Part shown: piece after piece, positions 1 through 11,012 of the stretch | How the letters are laid out: every line of letters begins with the position of its first letter | How positions within the stretch are numbered: position 1 is the stretch's first letter | NCBI RefSeq assembly: GCF_008728515.1 | Contig: NC_044986.1 | Coordinates: forward strand, 60,005,159-60,069,158 | From: Papio anubis | Taxonomy: Eukaryota; Chordata; Mammalia; Primates; Cercopithecidae | Direction: 5' to 3' | DNA length: 64,000 bases | Notes under the pieces: model-generated | What the model was told of the DNA's origin: nothing | Databases searched by the model: none | The model's input: the letters and a program-made list of their open reading frames with translations, nothing else | Made by a program: the position numbers and the translations under genes

Positions 1-2552
1 TCTCTGTAGTAGTTGTAGTAATTTACATTCCCAGCAACAGTGTATGAGGGTTCCCTTTTCCCCACATCCAGCATTTGTTATTGTCTGTTTTGGATATAAG
101 CCATTTTAACTTGGGTGAGATGATGTCTCATTGCAGTTTGAATTTACATTTCTCTGATGATCAATGATATTGCATAACTTTTCATAAGTCTATTTGCCAT
201 TTATATGTCTTCTTTTAAGAAATATCTATTCAAATCCTTTGCCCATTTTAAAAATTGATTTTTTTTCGATAGAGTTATTTGAGCTCCTTATATATTCCAG
301 TCATTATTCCCCTTGTCAGATAGTTTGTAAATATTCTCTCCCATTCTGCAGGTTCCCTCTTCACTTTGTTGATAGTTTCCTTTGCTGTGCAGAAGCTTCT
401 TGATGTAATCTCATTTGTCCAGTTTTGCTTTGGTTGCCTGTGCTTGTGGGATATTACTCCAGAATCTTTGCTCAAACCAACGTCCTGGAGAGTTTCCTCA
501 ATGTTTTCTTGTAGTAGTTTCATAGTTTGAGGCCTTAGATTTAAGTCTTTAATCCATTTTGATTTGATTTTTATATATAGTGGGAGACAGGGATCAAGTT
601 TCATTCTTTGGCATATGGATATCCAGTTTTCCCAGCACCATATATTTGAGTCTATCTTTTTCCCCGTGTGTATTCTTGACACCTTTGTAAAAAAATGAGT
701 TCACTGTAGGTGTGTGGATTTATTTCTGGGTTCTCTATTATGTTACATTGGACTATGTGTCTACTTTTATGCCAGTACCATGCTGTTTTGGTTACTATAG
801 CTCTGCAGTATAATTCAAAGTCAGGTAATGTGATTCCTCGTTTTGTTCTTTTTGTTTAGGATAGCTTTGTCTATTCTGGGTTATTTTGTGGCTGCATATA
901 TATTTTAAGATTTTTTTCTATTACTGTGGAGAATGTCATTGGTATTTTGATAAGTATTGCATTGAATTTGTAGATTATTTCAAGTAGTATGGACATTTTA
1001 ACAATACAGATTCTTCCAACCCAGGAATGTTGAATATCTTTCCATTTTTTGTGTCCTCTTCAAGTTCCTTCATCAGTGTTTAATAATTTTCATCATAAAG
1101 ATCTTTCACTTCTTTGGTTATATTAATTCCTAGGTATTTAATTTTATTTGTGGCTATTGTAAATAGGATTACTTTCTTTTTTTTTTTTTTTTGAGATGGA
1201 GTCTCACTCTGTCGCCCAGGCTGGAGTGCAGTGGGGTGATCTTGGCTCACTGCAAGCTCCAACTCCTGGGTTCACACCATTCTCCTGCCTCAGCTTTCAG
1301 AGTAGCTGGGAATACAGGCGCCCGCCACCACACCCGGCTAATGTTTTGTATTTTTAGTAGAGATGGGGCTTCACCGTGTTAGCCAGGATGGGGTTACTTT
1401 CTTGATTCTTTTTCAGACTGTTCACTGCTGGCATATAGAAACACTACTGATTTTTGTATGTTGATTTTGTATCCTGCAACTTTACTGAATTTATTAGTTC
1501 TAATAGTTTTTCGGTGGAGTCTTTAGGTTTTTCCAAATCGAGATCGTATCATCTGCAAACAAGGATAATTTGCCTTCTTTTTTTTTCCAATTTCGTTGCC
1601 CTTTATTTCTTTCTCTTGTCTGATTGCTAACCAGGACTTACAGTACTAGGCTGAACAGCAGTGGTGAAAGTGGTCATCCTTGCCATGTTCAGGTCTTAGA
1701 GGAAAGGCTTTCAGTTTTTCTCTATTCAGTATGATACTAGCTGTGGGTTTGTTGTATATGGCTTTTATCATGTGGAGGTGTGTTCCTTTGAAACCCAGCT
1801 CTTTTAGGGTTTTTATCATGAAGGGATGTTGAATATTATCAAATGTTTTTTCAGCATCAATTGAAAATAATCATATGGTTTTTGTCTTTCATTCTGTTGA
1901 TATGCTGTATCACATTGATTGATTTGCATATGTTGACCTATCCTTGCATCCCAGGGATAAATCCCACTTGGTCATGATGAATGATCTTTTTAATGTATTG
2001 TTGAATTTGGTTTGCTAATATTTTGTTGAGAATTTTTGCATCAGTATTTATCAGTGATATTGTCCTATTGTTTTCTGTTTTTGATGTGTCTTTTATTTAT
2101 TTTATTTTTATTATATTTTTATTTTATTGGCTTTTATTTTAGTGGGAGACATTTTATTATGGCCTTGATCTTGTTACTTGTTATTAGTCTGTTCAGGTTT
2201 TGGATTTCTTCATGGTTCAATCTTGATAATTAATAACGGGGTAATTAATAATGGGGTTCCATGTGTCTAGGAATTTGTCCATTTAATCTAAGTTTTCCAA
2301 CTTATGGAAATATACTTGCTAATAGTAGCCACTTATGATGCTTTGAATTTTTGTGGTATCAGTTGTAATGTCTCCTTTTTCATTTCTGATTTTATTTATT
2401 TGGATCTTCTCTCTTTTCCTTAGTCTGGCTAGAATTTTATGTATTTTGTTTAACTTTTCATAAAACTATTATTTTATTTCCTTGATCTTTTGTATTTTTT
2501 TATTTCAATTTCATTTATTTCTGCTCTGATCTTTATTATTATTTTTTATGTC
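1..2552 (-). mobile_element. Old L1 fragment, 3' part (outer element of a nest)
   Basis: Antisense L1 sequence running from the ORF2 3' end (near base 1; the 3' UTR lies outside the window) back into the region between endonuclease and reverse transcriptase. The minus-strand frame at 275-682 reads L1 ORF2 C-terminal sequence (WCWENW, DPCLPLYIKIKSKWIKDLNLRP). The fragment stops where a younger L1 begins and resumes at 8308 with the endonuclease part, so the two pieces are one element split by insertion. Frames are broken throughout. The divergence suggests an L1PB or L1MA-age copy. Subfamily is my estimate; L1 identity is secure. Confidence 0.9.
1178..1390 (-). mobile_element. AluY, 5'-truncated, antisense
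   Basis: Poly-T followed by antisense Alu right and left arms, ending at 'gttagccaggatgg', which is AluY-type. The 5' third of the element is missing. The flanks repeat imperfectly as ggattactttctt (1166-1178) and gggttactttctt (1391-1403), so it inserted into the old L1 by normal target-primed reverse transcription. Confidence 0.92.
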
Positions 2553-2897
2553 CTGTTTTCTTTTATTAAACTTTTATTTTAGGTTCGTGGGTACATGAGT
2601 AGGTTTGTTATATAAATAAGCCTATATCTTGGGGGTTTGTTGTACAGATTATTTCATCACCCAGCTACTAGATCTATTGCCAAATATATATATTTTTCTG
2701 ATCCTCTCCCTTCTCCCACCCTACACCCTCAAGTAGGCCCCAGTGTCTGTTGTTTCCTTCTTTGTGTCCATATGTTCTCATTTAGCTCCCACTTATAAGT
2801 AGAACATGTGGTATTTGGTTTTCTGTTTCCGCATTAGTTTGCTGAGTATAATGACCTCCAGCTCCATTCATCTTCCTGCAAAGGATATAATCTCATT

Positions 2898-3191
2898 TTT
2901 TTTTTTTTTTTGAGATGGAGTCTTGCTCTGTCGCCAAGGCTGGAGTGTAGTGGCACAATCTCGGCTCACTGCAACCTCTGCCGCCTGGGTTCAAGCGATT
3001 CTCCTGCCTTAGCCTCCTGAGTAGCTGGGATTACAGGCACGTGCCACCACACCTGGCTAATTTTTGCATTTTTAGTAGAGATGGGGTTTCACCATGTTGG
3101 TCAGGCTGATCTCAAACTCCTGACCTCGTGATCTGCCTGCCTCGGCCTCCCAAAGTGCTGGGATTATAGGCGTGAGCCACCATGCCCGGCC
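2898..3191 (-). mobile_element. AluS-type, full length, antisense
   Basis: Complete dimeric Alu in reverse, poly-T first, ending at 'catgcccggc'. A perfect 9-bp TSD, aatctcatt, lies at 2889-2897 and 3192-3200. It sits in the 3' UTR of the inner L1. Confidence 0.96.
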
Positions 3192-3239
3192 AATCTCATT
3201 GTTTTTTTTTTATGGCTGTATACTATTTCATGTTGTTTA

Positions 3240-6200
3240 TGTACCACATTTTCTTTATCCAGTCTGCCATTGATGGGATTTAGGTTGATTCCATGCATTA
3301 AGCTATTGTGAATAGTGCTGTGATGAACACATGCGTGGCATGTGTCTGTATGATAGAATAATTTATGTTCCTTTGGGTGTATATCCAGTAATGAGATTCC
3401 TGAGTTGAATGGTAGTTCTGTTTTTAACTCTTTGAGGAATCTTCACACTGCTTTCTACAATGGTTGAACTAATGTACACTCCCACCAACAACGTGTAAGC
3501 ATTACCTTTTCTCTGTAACCTTGCCAACATTTATTATTTTTTGACTTTTTATAATAGCCCTTTGACTGGTGTGAGATGGTATCTGACTGTGGTTTTGATG
3601 TGCATTTCTCTAATAACCAGTGATATTGAACTTGTTTTCATGTGCTTGTTGGCTACATGTACATCTTATTTTGAAAACTGTTTTTTAATGTCCTTTGCCC
3701 ACTTTTTAATGGGGTTGTTTTTTCATTTGTAAATTTGTTTCAGTTCCTTACAGATGCTGGATTAGACCTTTGTCAAATGTATAGTTTGCAAATATTTTCT
3801 TCCATTCTGTAGATTGTCCATTTAATCTATTGATAGTTTATTTTGCTGTATGGAAGCTCTTTAGTTTAATTAGATCCAATTTGTCAATGTTTGCTTTTGT
3901 GCAATTGCTTTTGGTGTCTTTGTCGTGAAATCTTTACTTGCTCCTATGGTCCAGAATAATATTGTCTAGATTGTTTTCCAGGGCTTTAATAGTTTTGGGT
4001 TTTAAATTTAAGTCTTTAATCCATCTTGGGCTGATTTTTGTATATGGCCTAAGGAAGGGGTCCAGTTTGAATCTTCTGCATATGGCTAGCCAGTTATACC
4101 AGCACCATTTATTGAACAAGGAGTCCTTTCCTCATTGTTTGTTTTTGTCAGCTTTGTTGAAGATCAGAGGGTGGTAGGTGTGTGGTCTTATTTCTGGGCT
4201 CTCTATTCTATTGCATTGTCTATCTGTCTGTTACCAATACTATACTGCTTTTGTTAACTGTGGCCCTATGGTGTAGTTTGAAGTTGGGTAACATGACGCC
4301 TCCAACTTTGTTGTTTTGATTAAGATTGCCTTGGCTATTTGAGCTGTTTTTTCGGTTCCATATGGATTTTAAAATAGTTTTTTCTACTTCTGTGAAGAAT
4401 GTGGTTAGTAGTTTGATAGAAGTATCATTGTATCTATAAATTGCTTTGGGCAGTATGGCCATTTTAATGATATTGATTCTTCCTATCCATGAGCATGGTA
4501 TGTTTTTTCATTTGTTTGTGTCATCTCTGCCTTCTTGAGCAGTGTTTTGTAATTCTCATTGTAGAGATCTTTCATTTCCCTGGTAAGCTGTATTCCTAGG
4601 TGCTTTATTCTTTTTGTGGCAATTGTGAATGGGATTGCATTCATGATTTGGCTTTCAGCTTGGCTGTTGTTGGTGTGTAAGAATGCCAGTAATATTTGTA
4701 CATTGATTTTGTATTCTGAAACTTTGCTGAAGTTGTTTATCAGCTGAAAGGAGCTTTTGGGCCAAGACTACAGTGTTTTTTTAGGTATTGAAACATATCA
4801 TTTGTGAAAAGAGAGAGTTTGACTTCCTCTCTTCCTATTTGGATGCCCTTTATTTCTTTCTCTTGCCTGATTGCTCTGGCCAGGACATCCAGTACTAAGT
4901 TGAATAGGGTAGTGACAGAGGACATTTTTGTTTTGTGATGATTTTCAAGAGGAATTCTTCCAGTTTTTGCCCACTCAGCATGATGTTGCCTGTGGTTTTT
5001 AGTCTTTATGTTCCTTAGTTTATGTGATGAATCACATTTATTGATTTGTTTATGTTGAACCAACCTTGCATACCAGGGATAAAGCCTACTTGATTGTGGT
5101 GGATTAGTTTTTGAGGTGCTGCTGAATTTGATCTGCCAGTATTTTGTTGAGGATTTTTGCATCAATGTTCATCAAGGATATTAGCTTGAAGTTTTCTTTT
5201 TTTGTTGTGTCTCTGCCAGGTTTTGGTATCAGGATGATGGTGACCTTATAGAATGAGCTAGGGAAGAGTCATTTCTTCTCAATTTTTTAGAATATTTTCA
5301 GTGGGAATAGTACCAGCTTGTCCTTGTATATCTGGTAGAATTTGTGTGTGAATTCATCTGGTCCCAGACTTTTTTTGATTGGTAGGCTACTTATTACTGA
5401 TTCAATTTGGAACTCATTATTGGTCTGTTCAGGGAATCAATTTCTTCCTGGCTCAGTCTTAGAAGAGTGTATGTGCCCAGGAATTTATTCATCTCTTTTA
5501 GGTTTTTCAGTTTGTATGCATAGAGGTGTTCAAAGTAGTCTCTAATGATTGTTTGTATTTCTGTGATGTCAATGGTAACACTGCCTTTATCATTTCTGAT
5601 TCCGTTTGTTTGGATCTGCTGTCTTTTCTTCTTTCTTAGTCTAGCTGGTGGTCTTATTAATTTGTTTGGAAAAAAAAATAACTTCTTGATTTGTTGATCT
5701 TTTGAATTTATTTTTGTGTCTAAATCTTCAGTTCAGTTCTGATTTTTGTTGTTATTGTCTTTCTGCTAGTTTTGGGGTTGATTTGCTCTTGGTTCTCTAG
5801 TTGTTTTAATTGTGATGTTGGGTTGTTAATTTGAGATCTTTGTGAGTTTTTGATATGGGCATTTGCATTTAATGCTACAGATTTCCCTTTTAACAGTGCT
5901 TTAGCTGTGTCCCAGAGATTCTGGTATGTTGTATCTTTGTTCTCATTAGTTTCAAAGAACTTCTTGATTTCTGCTTTAATTTCATTATTTGCCCGAAAGT
6001 CATTCAGATGCAGGCTGTGTAATTTCCATGTAATTGCATGGTTTTGAGCATTTTTTTCAGTCTGATTTTTTATTTTTATTGTGCTCTAGTCTGAAAGTGT
6101 GTTTGGCATAATTTCAGTTCTTTTGTATTTGCTGAGGATTTTTTTTACATCTGATTGTGTGATCAATTTTCGACTATGTGCCATGTGGTGATGAGAGGAA

Positions 6201-6780
6201 TGTATATTCTGTTGTTGTTGGGTGGAGAGTTCTGTAGAGGTCTATCAGATCCATTTGGTTCAATGTTGAGTTTAGGTCCTGAATATCTGTGTTAATTTCC
6301 TGCCTCATTGATTTGTCTCATTGTTAGTGGTGTGTTGAGGTCCCCCATTATTATTGTGTGGGAGTCTAAGTCTCTTTGTAGGTCTCTAAGAACTTGCTTT
6401 ATGAATCTGAGTGCTCTTGTGTTTGGCACATATATATTTGGATAGTTAGGTTTTCTTATTGAATTGAACTCTATACCATTATGTAATGCCCTTCTTTGTC
6501 TTTTTTGATTTTTATTGGTTTAAAGTCTATTTTTTCTGAAATTAGGACTGCAACCCCTGCTTCTTTTTCTGATTTCCATTTGCTTGGTAGATTTTTCTCT
6601 ATCCTTTTATATTGAGCCTGTGGGTGTCATTGACCATGAGATGGATTCTTTTGAAGACAGCATACTATTGGATCTTGCTTTTTTATATAGCTTGTCATTC
6701 TGTGCTTTTGAAATGGTGTATTTAGCCTATTAACATTCAAGATTAGTATTCATATGTGTGGATTTGGTCCTGTAATTGTG
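3240..6780 (-). pseudogene. L1 ORF2 remnant (inner L1)
   Basis: Decayed reverse transcriptase/endonuclease ORF on the minus strand. Visible pieces are the C-terminal region near 3934-4119 (FNKWCWYNWLAICRRFKLDPF), a thumb-region piece near 4220-4462 (MAILPKAIYRYN) and the RT core near 4740-5165 (FNLVLDVLARAIRQEKEIKGIQIG). The catalytic FADD motif reads FTND and the frame ends soon after. No single frame carries more than about 140 codons, so no protein is expected. Confidence 0.85.
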
Positions 6781-6859
6781 TTGTTAGCTAGTTATTATGC
6801 TGGCTTGTATGGTTGCTTTATAGTGTCACTGGTGAGTGTACTTAAGTGTGTTTTTTTAG

Positions 6860-7360
6860 TGGCTGGTAATGGTCTTGCCTTTCCATATTTAGTGCTCCTT
6901 TCAATATCTCTTGTAAGGCAGGTCTGGTGGTAACAAACTCCCTCAGCATTTGCTTATTTGAAAAAAAAATTATTTCTCCTTTGCTGAGGATGCTTAGTTT
7001 GGCTAGATATAAAATCCTCGGTTGAATTTTTTTTCTTTAAGAATATTGAATATAGTCCCCTAATCTCTTCTGGCTTGCAGGGTTTATACTGACAGGCCTG
7101 TTTTTAGCTCAGTGGGGTTCCCTTTGTAGGTGACCTGCCTTTTCTCTCTAGCTGCCTTTAACATTATTTCCTTCATTTTAACCTTGGAAAATATGATGAT
7201 TACGTGTCTTGGGGATGATCTTCTCGTGTAGAATCTTTCAGAGACTTTGTATTTCCTGAAGTTGACTGTTGGTCTGTCTTGAAAGGTTGGGAAAATTTTT
7301 ATGGACAATATCCTGAAATACGTTTTCCAAGTTGATTGCTTTCTTTCCATCCTTCTCAGG
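6860..7360 (-). pseudogene. L1 ORF1 remnant, N-terminal part missing
   Basis: The minus-strand frame at 7084-7350 shows ORF1p RRM/C-terminal features (SSPRHVIIIFSKVKMKE, MLKAAREKRQVTYKG). ORF1p is the RNA-binding chaperone of the L1 ribonucleoprotein. Upstream of about 7360 the sequence passes directly into 5' UTR-like sequence, so the coiled-coil N-terminal part is absent. Stops and frameshifts follow. Confidence 0.82.
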
Positions 7361-7364
7361 GATG

Positions 7365-8293
7365 CCAGTGGCTAAGGCTATGAAACAGCAAAGATGGTGG
7401 CCTGTCCTTCCCCCTGGGAGCTCCATCCCAGGGAGGCTCGGAACCACTGCCAGTTGGAAAACACTGGCAAGGGTGGCTGGTGACCCCAGTCTGAAGGTCC
7501 TGTTCAGTAAGGAGAAGTGGGGTCAGGGATCCAGGTAAAAAAGCAGTCTCTCTGTTTTTTTGTAGGGCAGCTACACTGAAGGCAACAATGGCTAAGGCCG
7601 TGCAACAGCAAAGATGGCAGCCCACACTCCCTCTGGGAGTTCCATCTCAGGGAGGTGGAATGCTGCTGACAGCAAAGATGGTGGCCTACCTCTTCCTCTT
7701 GGAGTTCCATCTCAAGGAGGTGTAATGCTGCTACCAGTGGCTGGCTAGAGTTCCAAGCCAGTGGTTCTTATTCTGCAAGGTGTCATGGAAGTGGGACCTA
7801 CAGACTGTTGCTGCTCAGCCCTCTGGATTCAGCCCCTTTCTTACAGGTATGTACAGGAGTCTAACTCCCTGCTTTGGAGTTGCAGCTACTTTGGTGGGAA
7901 GTGCAGGTATCTAAAGCTTCCAGTGACTGCTCTGCTGAAACTCCACATTGCTCTACATGTCAGACTGCAGGCCCAGCTGGAGTGGGTTCAAGGGGGGATC
8001 TCTTGACTTGAGGGTTGCAAAGAGCCATGGCAGAAGCATGGGTCCCCAGGGTTGCTCACTCATTCACTGCTTTTCTGGGCAGGGGAGGCTCCTGGCTCTG
8101 TGTCACTCCTGGGTGGGCAGCAGTGCCTTGCTTTTCTCTGTTCTCCATGGGGTGAGTTGTTTTCTTGGTGAATCCCAATGTGTGATCCTGATGTTTCAGT
8201 TGAAGTTGCTATATTTACTCATCCTTTATATTTTTCTCCCTGAAAGTGGTGCACACTAGTTGCTTCTTGTTGGCTATCTTGGTCAGGCTCCTA
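7365..8293 (-). repeat. L1 5' UTR with three imperfect tandem units
   Basis: Relatively GC-rich 5' UTR of the inner L1. A unit of about 60 bp beginning 'agcaaagatggtggcc' or a variant, followed by 'ctgggag(c/t)tccatc(c/t)ca', occurs near 7384-7440, 7606-7665 and 7670-7730. Several antisense reading frames here contain the same HHLCC-like words because of this repetition, which makes them look coding when they are not. An internal promoter would have been in this region; I see no evidence of activity. Confidence 0.65.
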
Positions 8294-8307
8294 CTGTTTT
8301 TTTTCTT

Positions 8308-9190
8308 CTACTAATTTTGGGTTTGATTTGCTCTTGCTGTTCTAATCCTTTAAGATGCATTGTTAAGTTGTTTGTTTGATTTTGTTTCTTTTTTGATGTA
8401 GGTACTAATAGTTATAAACTTTCCTCCTAGTACTACTTTCACGGTATCCCATAGGTTTTGGTATGTTGTGTTTCATTAAGTTTCAAAATTTTTTCAGTTT
8501 CTTTCTTAATTTCTTCATTGGGCCAGTGGTCATTCAGGTTGATGTTGTATAATTTCCATGTATTTGTATTGTTTCCAAAATTTCTCCTGTTACTAATTTT
8601 TAGTTTTATTCCATTGTGGTCAGAGAAGATGCTTGATAGTATTTTAGTTTTTTGGAATGTTTTAAGACTTGTTTTGTGACCTAATATATGGTCTACTCTT
8701 GACAAAAATCCATGTGCTAAGGAAAAGAATGTGTGTTCTGCAGCCGTTGGATGAAATGTTCTATATATATCTATTAGATCCATTTGTTCCATAGTGCAGA
8801 TTCAGTCTGATGTTTTTTTGTTGATTTTATCTGGAAAATCTGTCTAATGCTGAAAGTGGGGTGTTGAAGTCTCTTACTGTACTGAAGTCTATATCTCTTT
8901 TTGTTTTATGTATCTGGGTGCTCCAGTGTTGGCTGCATATGTATTTAAAATTGTTAAATCCTCTTGCTGAATTGATCTCTTTATCATTATGTAGTGACCT
9001 TCTTTGTCTCTTCTTACAGTTTTTGTCTTAAAATCTATTTTTTCTGATATAAGTATAGCTACTCCTGCTCTTTTTTGGTTTTCATTGGCATGGAATATCT
9101 GTTTTCGTCCCTTTAGTTTCAATTTTTCAGGTTATGTAGATCTTCATAGGTGAAGCATTTCTTGTAGGCAACAGATCAATGGGTCTTTAA
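8308..9190 (-). mobile_element. Old L1 fragment, endonuclease part (continuation of 1-2552)
   Basis: Sequence resumes exactly where the 1-2552 element was interrupted: 'ttctactaattttgggtttg' continues the ORF2 linker. The minus-strand frames 8439-8792 (MDLIDIYRTFHPT, KIKEET-like region) and 8889-9122 (RAGVAILISEKIDFKTK, RDKEGHYIMIKRS) are APE-type endonuclease pieces. The L1 match ends near 9190, 5' of the endonuclease start. Confidence 0.87.
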
Positions 9191-9216
9191 AAAAAAATTT
9201 AATAAATTCTTACGTC

Positions 9217-9515
9217 TTTTTTTTTTTTTTTTTTGAGACAGAGTCTCACTTAATCACCCAGGCTGGAGTACAGTTTCATAGTCTCGGCTCACTGCAACCT
9301 CCACTTTCCAGGTTCAAGCGATTCTGCTGCCTCAGACTCTTGAGTAGCTGGGATTACAGGCATGCACTACCACGCCTGGCTAATGTTTGTATTTTTAGTA
9401 GACACGGGGTTTCACCATGTTGGCCAGGTGAGTCTCGAACTCCTCACCTCAAGTTATCCGCCCACCTCAGCCTCCCAAGTGCTGGGATTACAGGCATGAG
9501 CCATGGTACCTGGCT
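9217..9515 (-). mobile_element. AluS-type, antisense
   Basis: Full-length reverse Alu with poly-T at 9217-9234. No convincing TSD is visible: the left flank is 'aataaattcttacgtc', the right 'gatagttgttaaatt'. It separates the old L1 from a different L1M/HAL1-like piece. Confidence 0.93.
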
Positions 9516-9699
9516 GATAGTTGTTAAATTGGTGTTCTTCTTTGGGCAGGGGATGATTAATGGAGCCATCTTGCTCTGCCCATTTTCTGTTCTCACTTTT
9601 AGATCTTTTTTTGTGTTTTGTTATAATGTTCTCGCATGGATACTTTTTGAATGGGTTCGTAGCAGGGGGACTTTGAGTATGAGTTCTTGCAAGTCTGGA

Positions 9700-10140
9700 A
9701 GTGTCTAATTTGTACTCAAATTTGATGGGTAGTTTAGTGTAGAATTATAGGTTCAAAATAATTTTCTTTAGAACTATAGCGACATTTCTTATTGTCTTCT
9801 AGCATCTAATGTTGCTGATAGGCAGTCTGATACCAATAGATTCTCATTCTTTGAAGGTAACTCTTTAATAGACACCTGTACAATTCTTTTTATGCCTTTA
9901 TCATTTTAATCTTTGGTGTGTCTGGGTGTGGGTCTTTCATTTATGAACCCTGTGGCTCCTGGTAGGCCTTTTTAATCTTAAAACTAGATCTTTCCTTCAG
10001 TGCAGCCTCCATGGTATCTGTTCTCTCATCCTGTAACTCTTGTTATACAGATGTGGACCTTATGGATTGATCATATCTTTACTCTATTTCAGTATTTTTG
10101 CTTCAAATTCTGGAAAATAGCTCTGACTATATCTTTCAGG
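9700..10140 (-). mobile_element. Ancient L1M/HAL1-like ORF1-region fragment
   Basis: Words such as 'attgtcttctagcatc', 'gttgctga', 'agtctgatacca', 'ttctcattctttgaaggtaac' and 'gtgtgtctgggtgtgggtct' match the antisense ORF1 region of old mammalian L1/HAL1 elements as I remember it. The copy is heavily diverged and has no usable reading frame. The 9516-9700 stretch just before it is unassigned. Confidence 0.5.
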
Positions 10141-10149
10141 TTAGGTGTA

Positions 10150-10278
10150 TTTTTTTTTGTATAAATTTGTGGGGTACCAGTGCAATTTTGTTACATGCAC
10201 AGATTACACAGTGGTCAAATCAGGGCTTTTAGGGTAGCCATCACCTAAATAATGTAAATTGTACCCAGGTGCATTTTA
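10150..10278 (-). mobile_element. L1M 3'-end fragment
   Basis: 'ggggtaccagtgcaattttg', 'acatgcacagatta' and 'tagccatcacctaaataatg' correspond to the 3' end of an old L1 (L1MA/L1ME type) read in reverse. Confidence 0.6.
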
Positions 10279-10814
10279 AAGAGAATTGAATAACCTCAGT
10301 TCCTCTATTGAAGTTGTTGTTCTCTGATGGCTTTTTTTTTTTTTTTTCAGAAGCCTATTTTTGTGTTTGTATGTGTGTGTGTGTCCTAATTTCTCTGTGG
10401 ATGCCCGTTAGCATTAAAACAGTGTTTTTTTCCTTGTATTACTTCTGTGCCTTTCAGGATTGATTGTTCTGTAGGCTGATTGTGGTCTTTCTCATTTATC
10501 TTCTCAGCCTTTGTTCTATCTCTAGACCTAGTACATACATAACGTGCTCTCCCTAGTCTAGTGTTTTAATGCATTTAGACAGAAGTTGTTCAGATATCCA
10601 GCAGGGTGGCATGGCTGAAGCCATCTTTCTGTATACTCAGGGGAAGGCAGTGGCTGAATGGCATAGCATTTAACTCTGGCAGCCTAACCCTTTGTAGAGA
10701 AGACCTATTATCTGTTTTACAATGGGAATCTGTTGGTCTAGACTCCTTTTCATAGAAGGAGTTGGGAGTCTATATTTATGGAGATCATGGGATTTAGCTA
10801 TCATTTTATTAAGA
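10279..10814. other. Unassigned sequence
   Basis: No gene or family recognised. It holds a T16 run near 10330 and a short TG run near 10370-10383. The 70-codon minus frame at 10670-10882 has no recognisable motif. Confidence 0.4.
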
Positions 10815-11012
10815 ATAGCAGTCATTTGTTGAGCACTCCCAGAGACATACGTTGTCTCTTTCAAACAACTCTGAAAAGTCATTACTATTTATCTATTTTA
10901 TAAAGACGCGGGCTTAGAGAGTTAAGGTAACTCTTTCAGAGTCACTTAGTCAGTATATTCAAAACTAGAATTTGAATATACTCGGGATTTTGGAGGCTCC
11001 AAGCCATTGCTT
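10815..11012 (+). repeat. MIR SINE
   Basis: Diverged MIR in sense: 'tgttgagcactcccag', 'aacaactctgaaaagtcattactatt', 'ttttataaagacg', 'agagagttaaggtaac', 'agtcacttagtcagtat' and 'aagccattgcttct' follow the MIR order from core to 3' end. Confidence 0.75.

Larger units (their letters stand above)
2565..8293 (-). mobile_element. Near-full-length L1 inserted inside an older L1
   Basis: Antisense L1 with 3' UTR (from about 2565), ORF2 (about 3240-6780), ORF1 C-terminal part (about 6860-7360) and 5' UTR (about 7370-8293, ending 'ggctatcttgg', the reverse of the usual L1 start). Flanking pyrimidine tracts ctgttttctttt (2553-2564) and ctgttttttttctt (8294-8307) look like a degraded TSD. Excluding its internal Alu it is about 5.4 kb, short of the usual 6 kb or more, mainly because the N-terminal part of ORF1 is missing. 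ORF2 is full of stops and the RT motif region reads FTND. It belongs to an older primate L1 group (L1PB or early L1PA, by eye). Confidence 0.88.

Noticed and set aside
7356..7710. Overlapping frames with repeated HHLCC words suggesting a Cys/His protein
   Set aside because: Produced by the repeated unit in an L1 5' UTR; no start context or conservation is visible.
9340..9708. 122-codon plus-strand ORF
   Set aside because: Starts in an antisense Alu and continues into unassigned repeat debris; Alu-type translation (SSWDYRHA, LPSAGITGMSHG).
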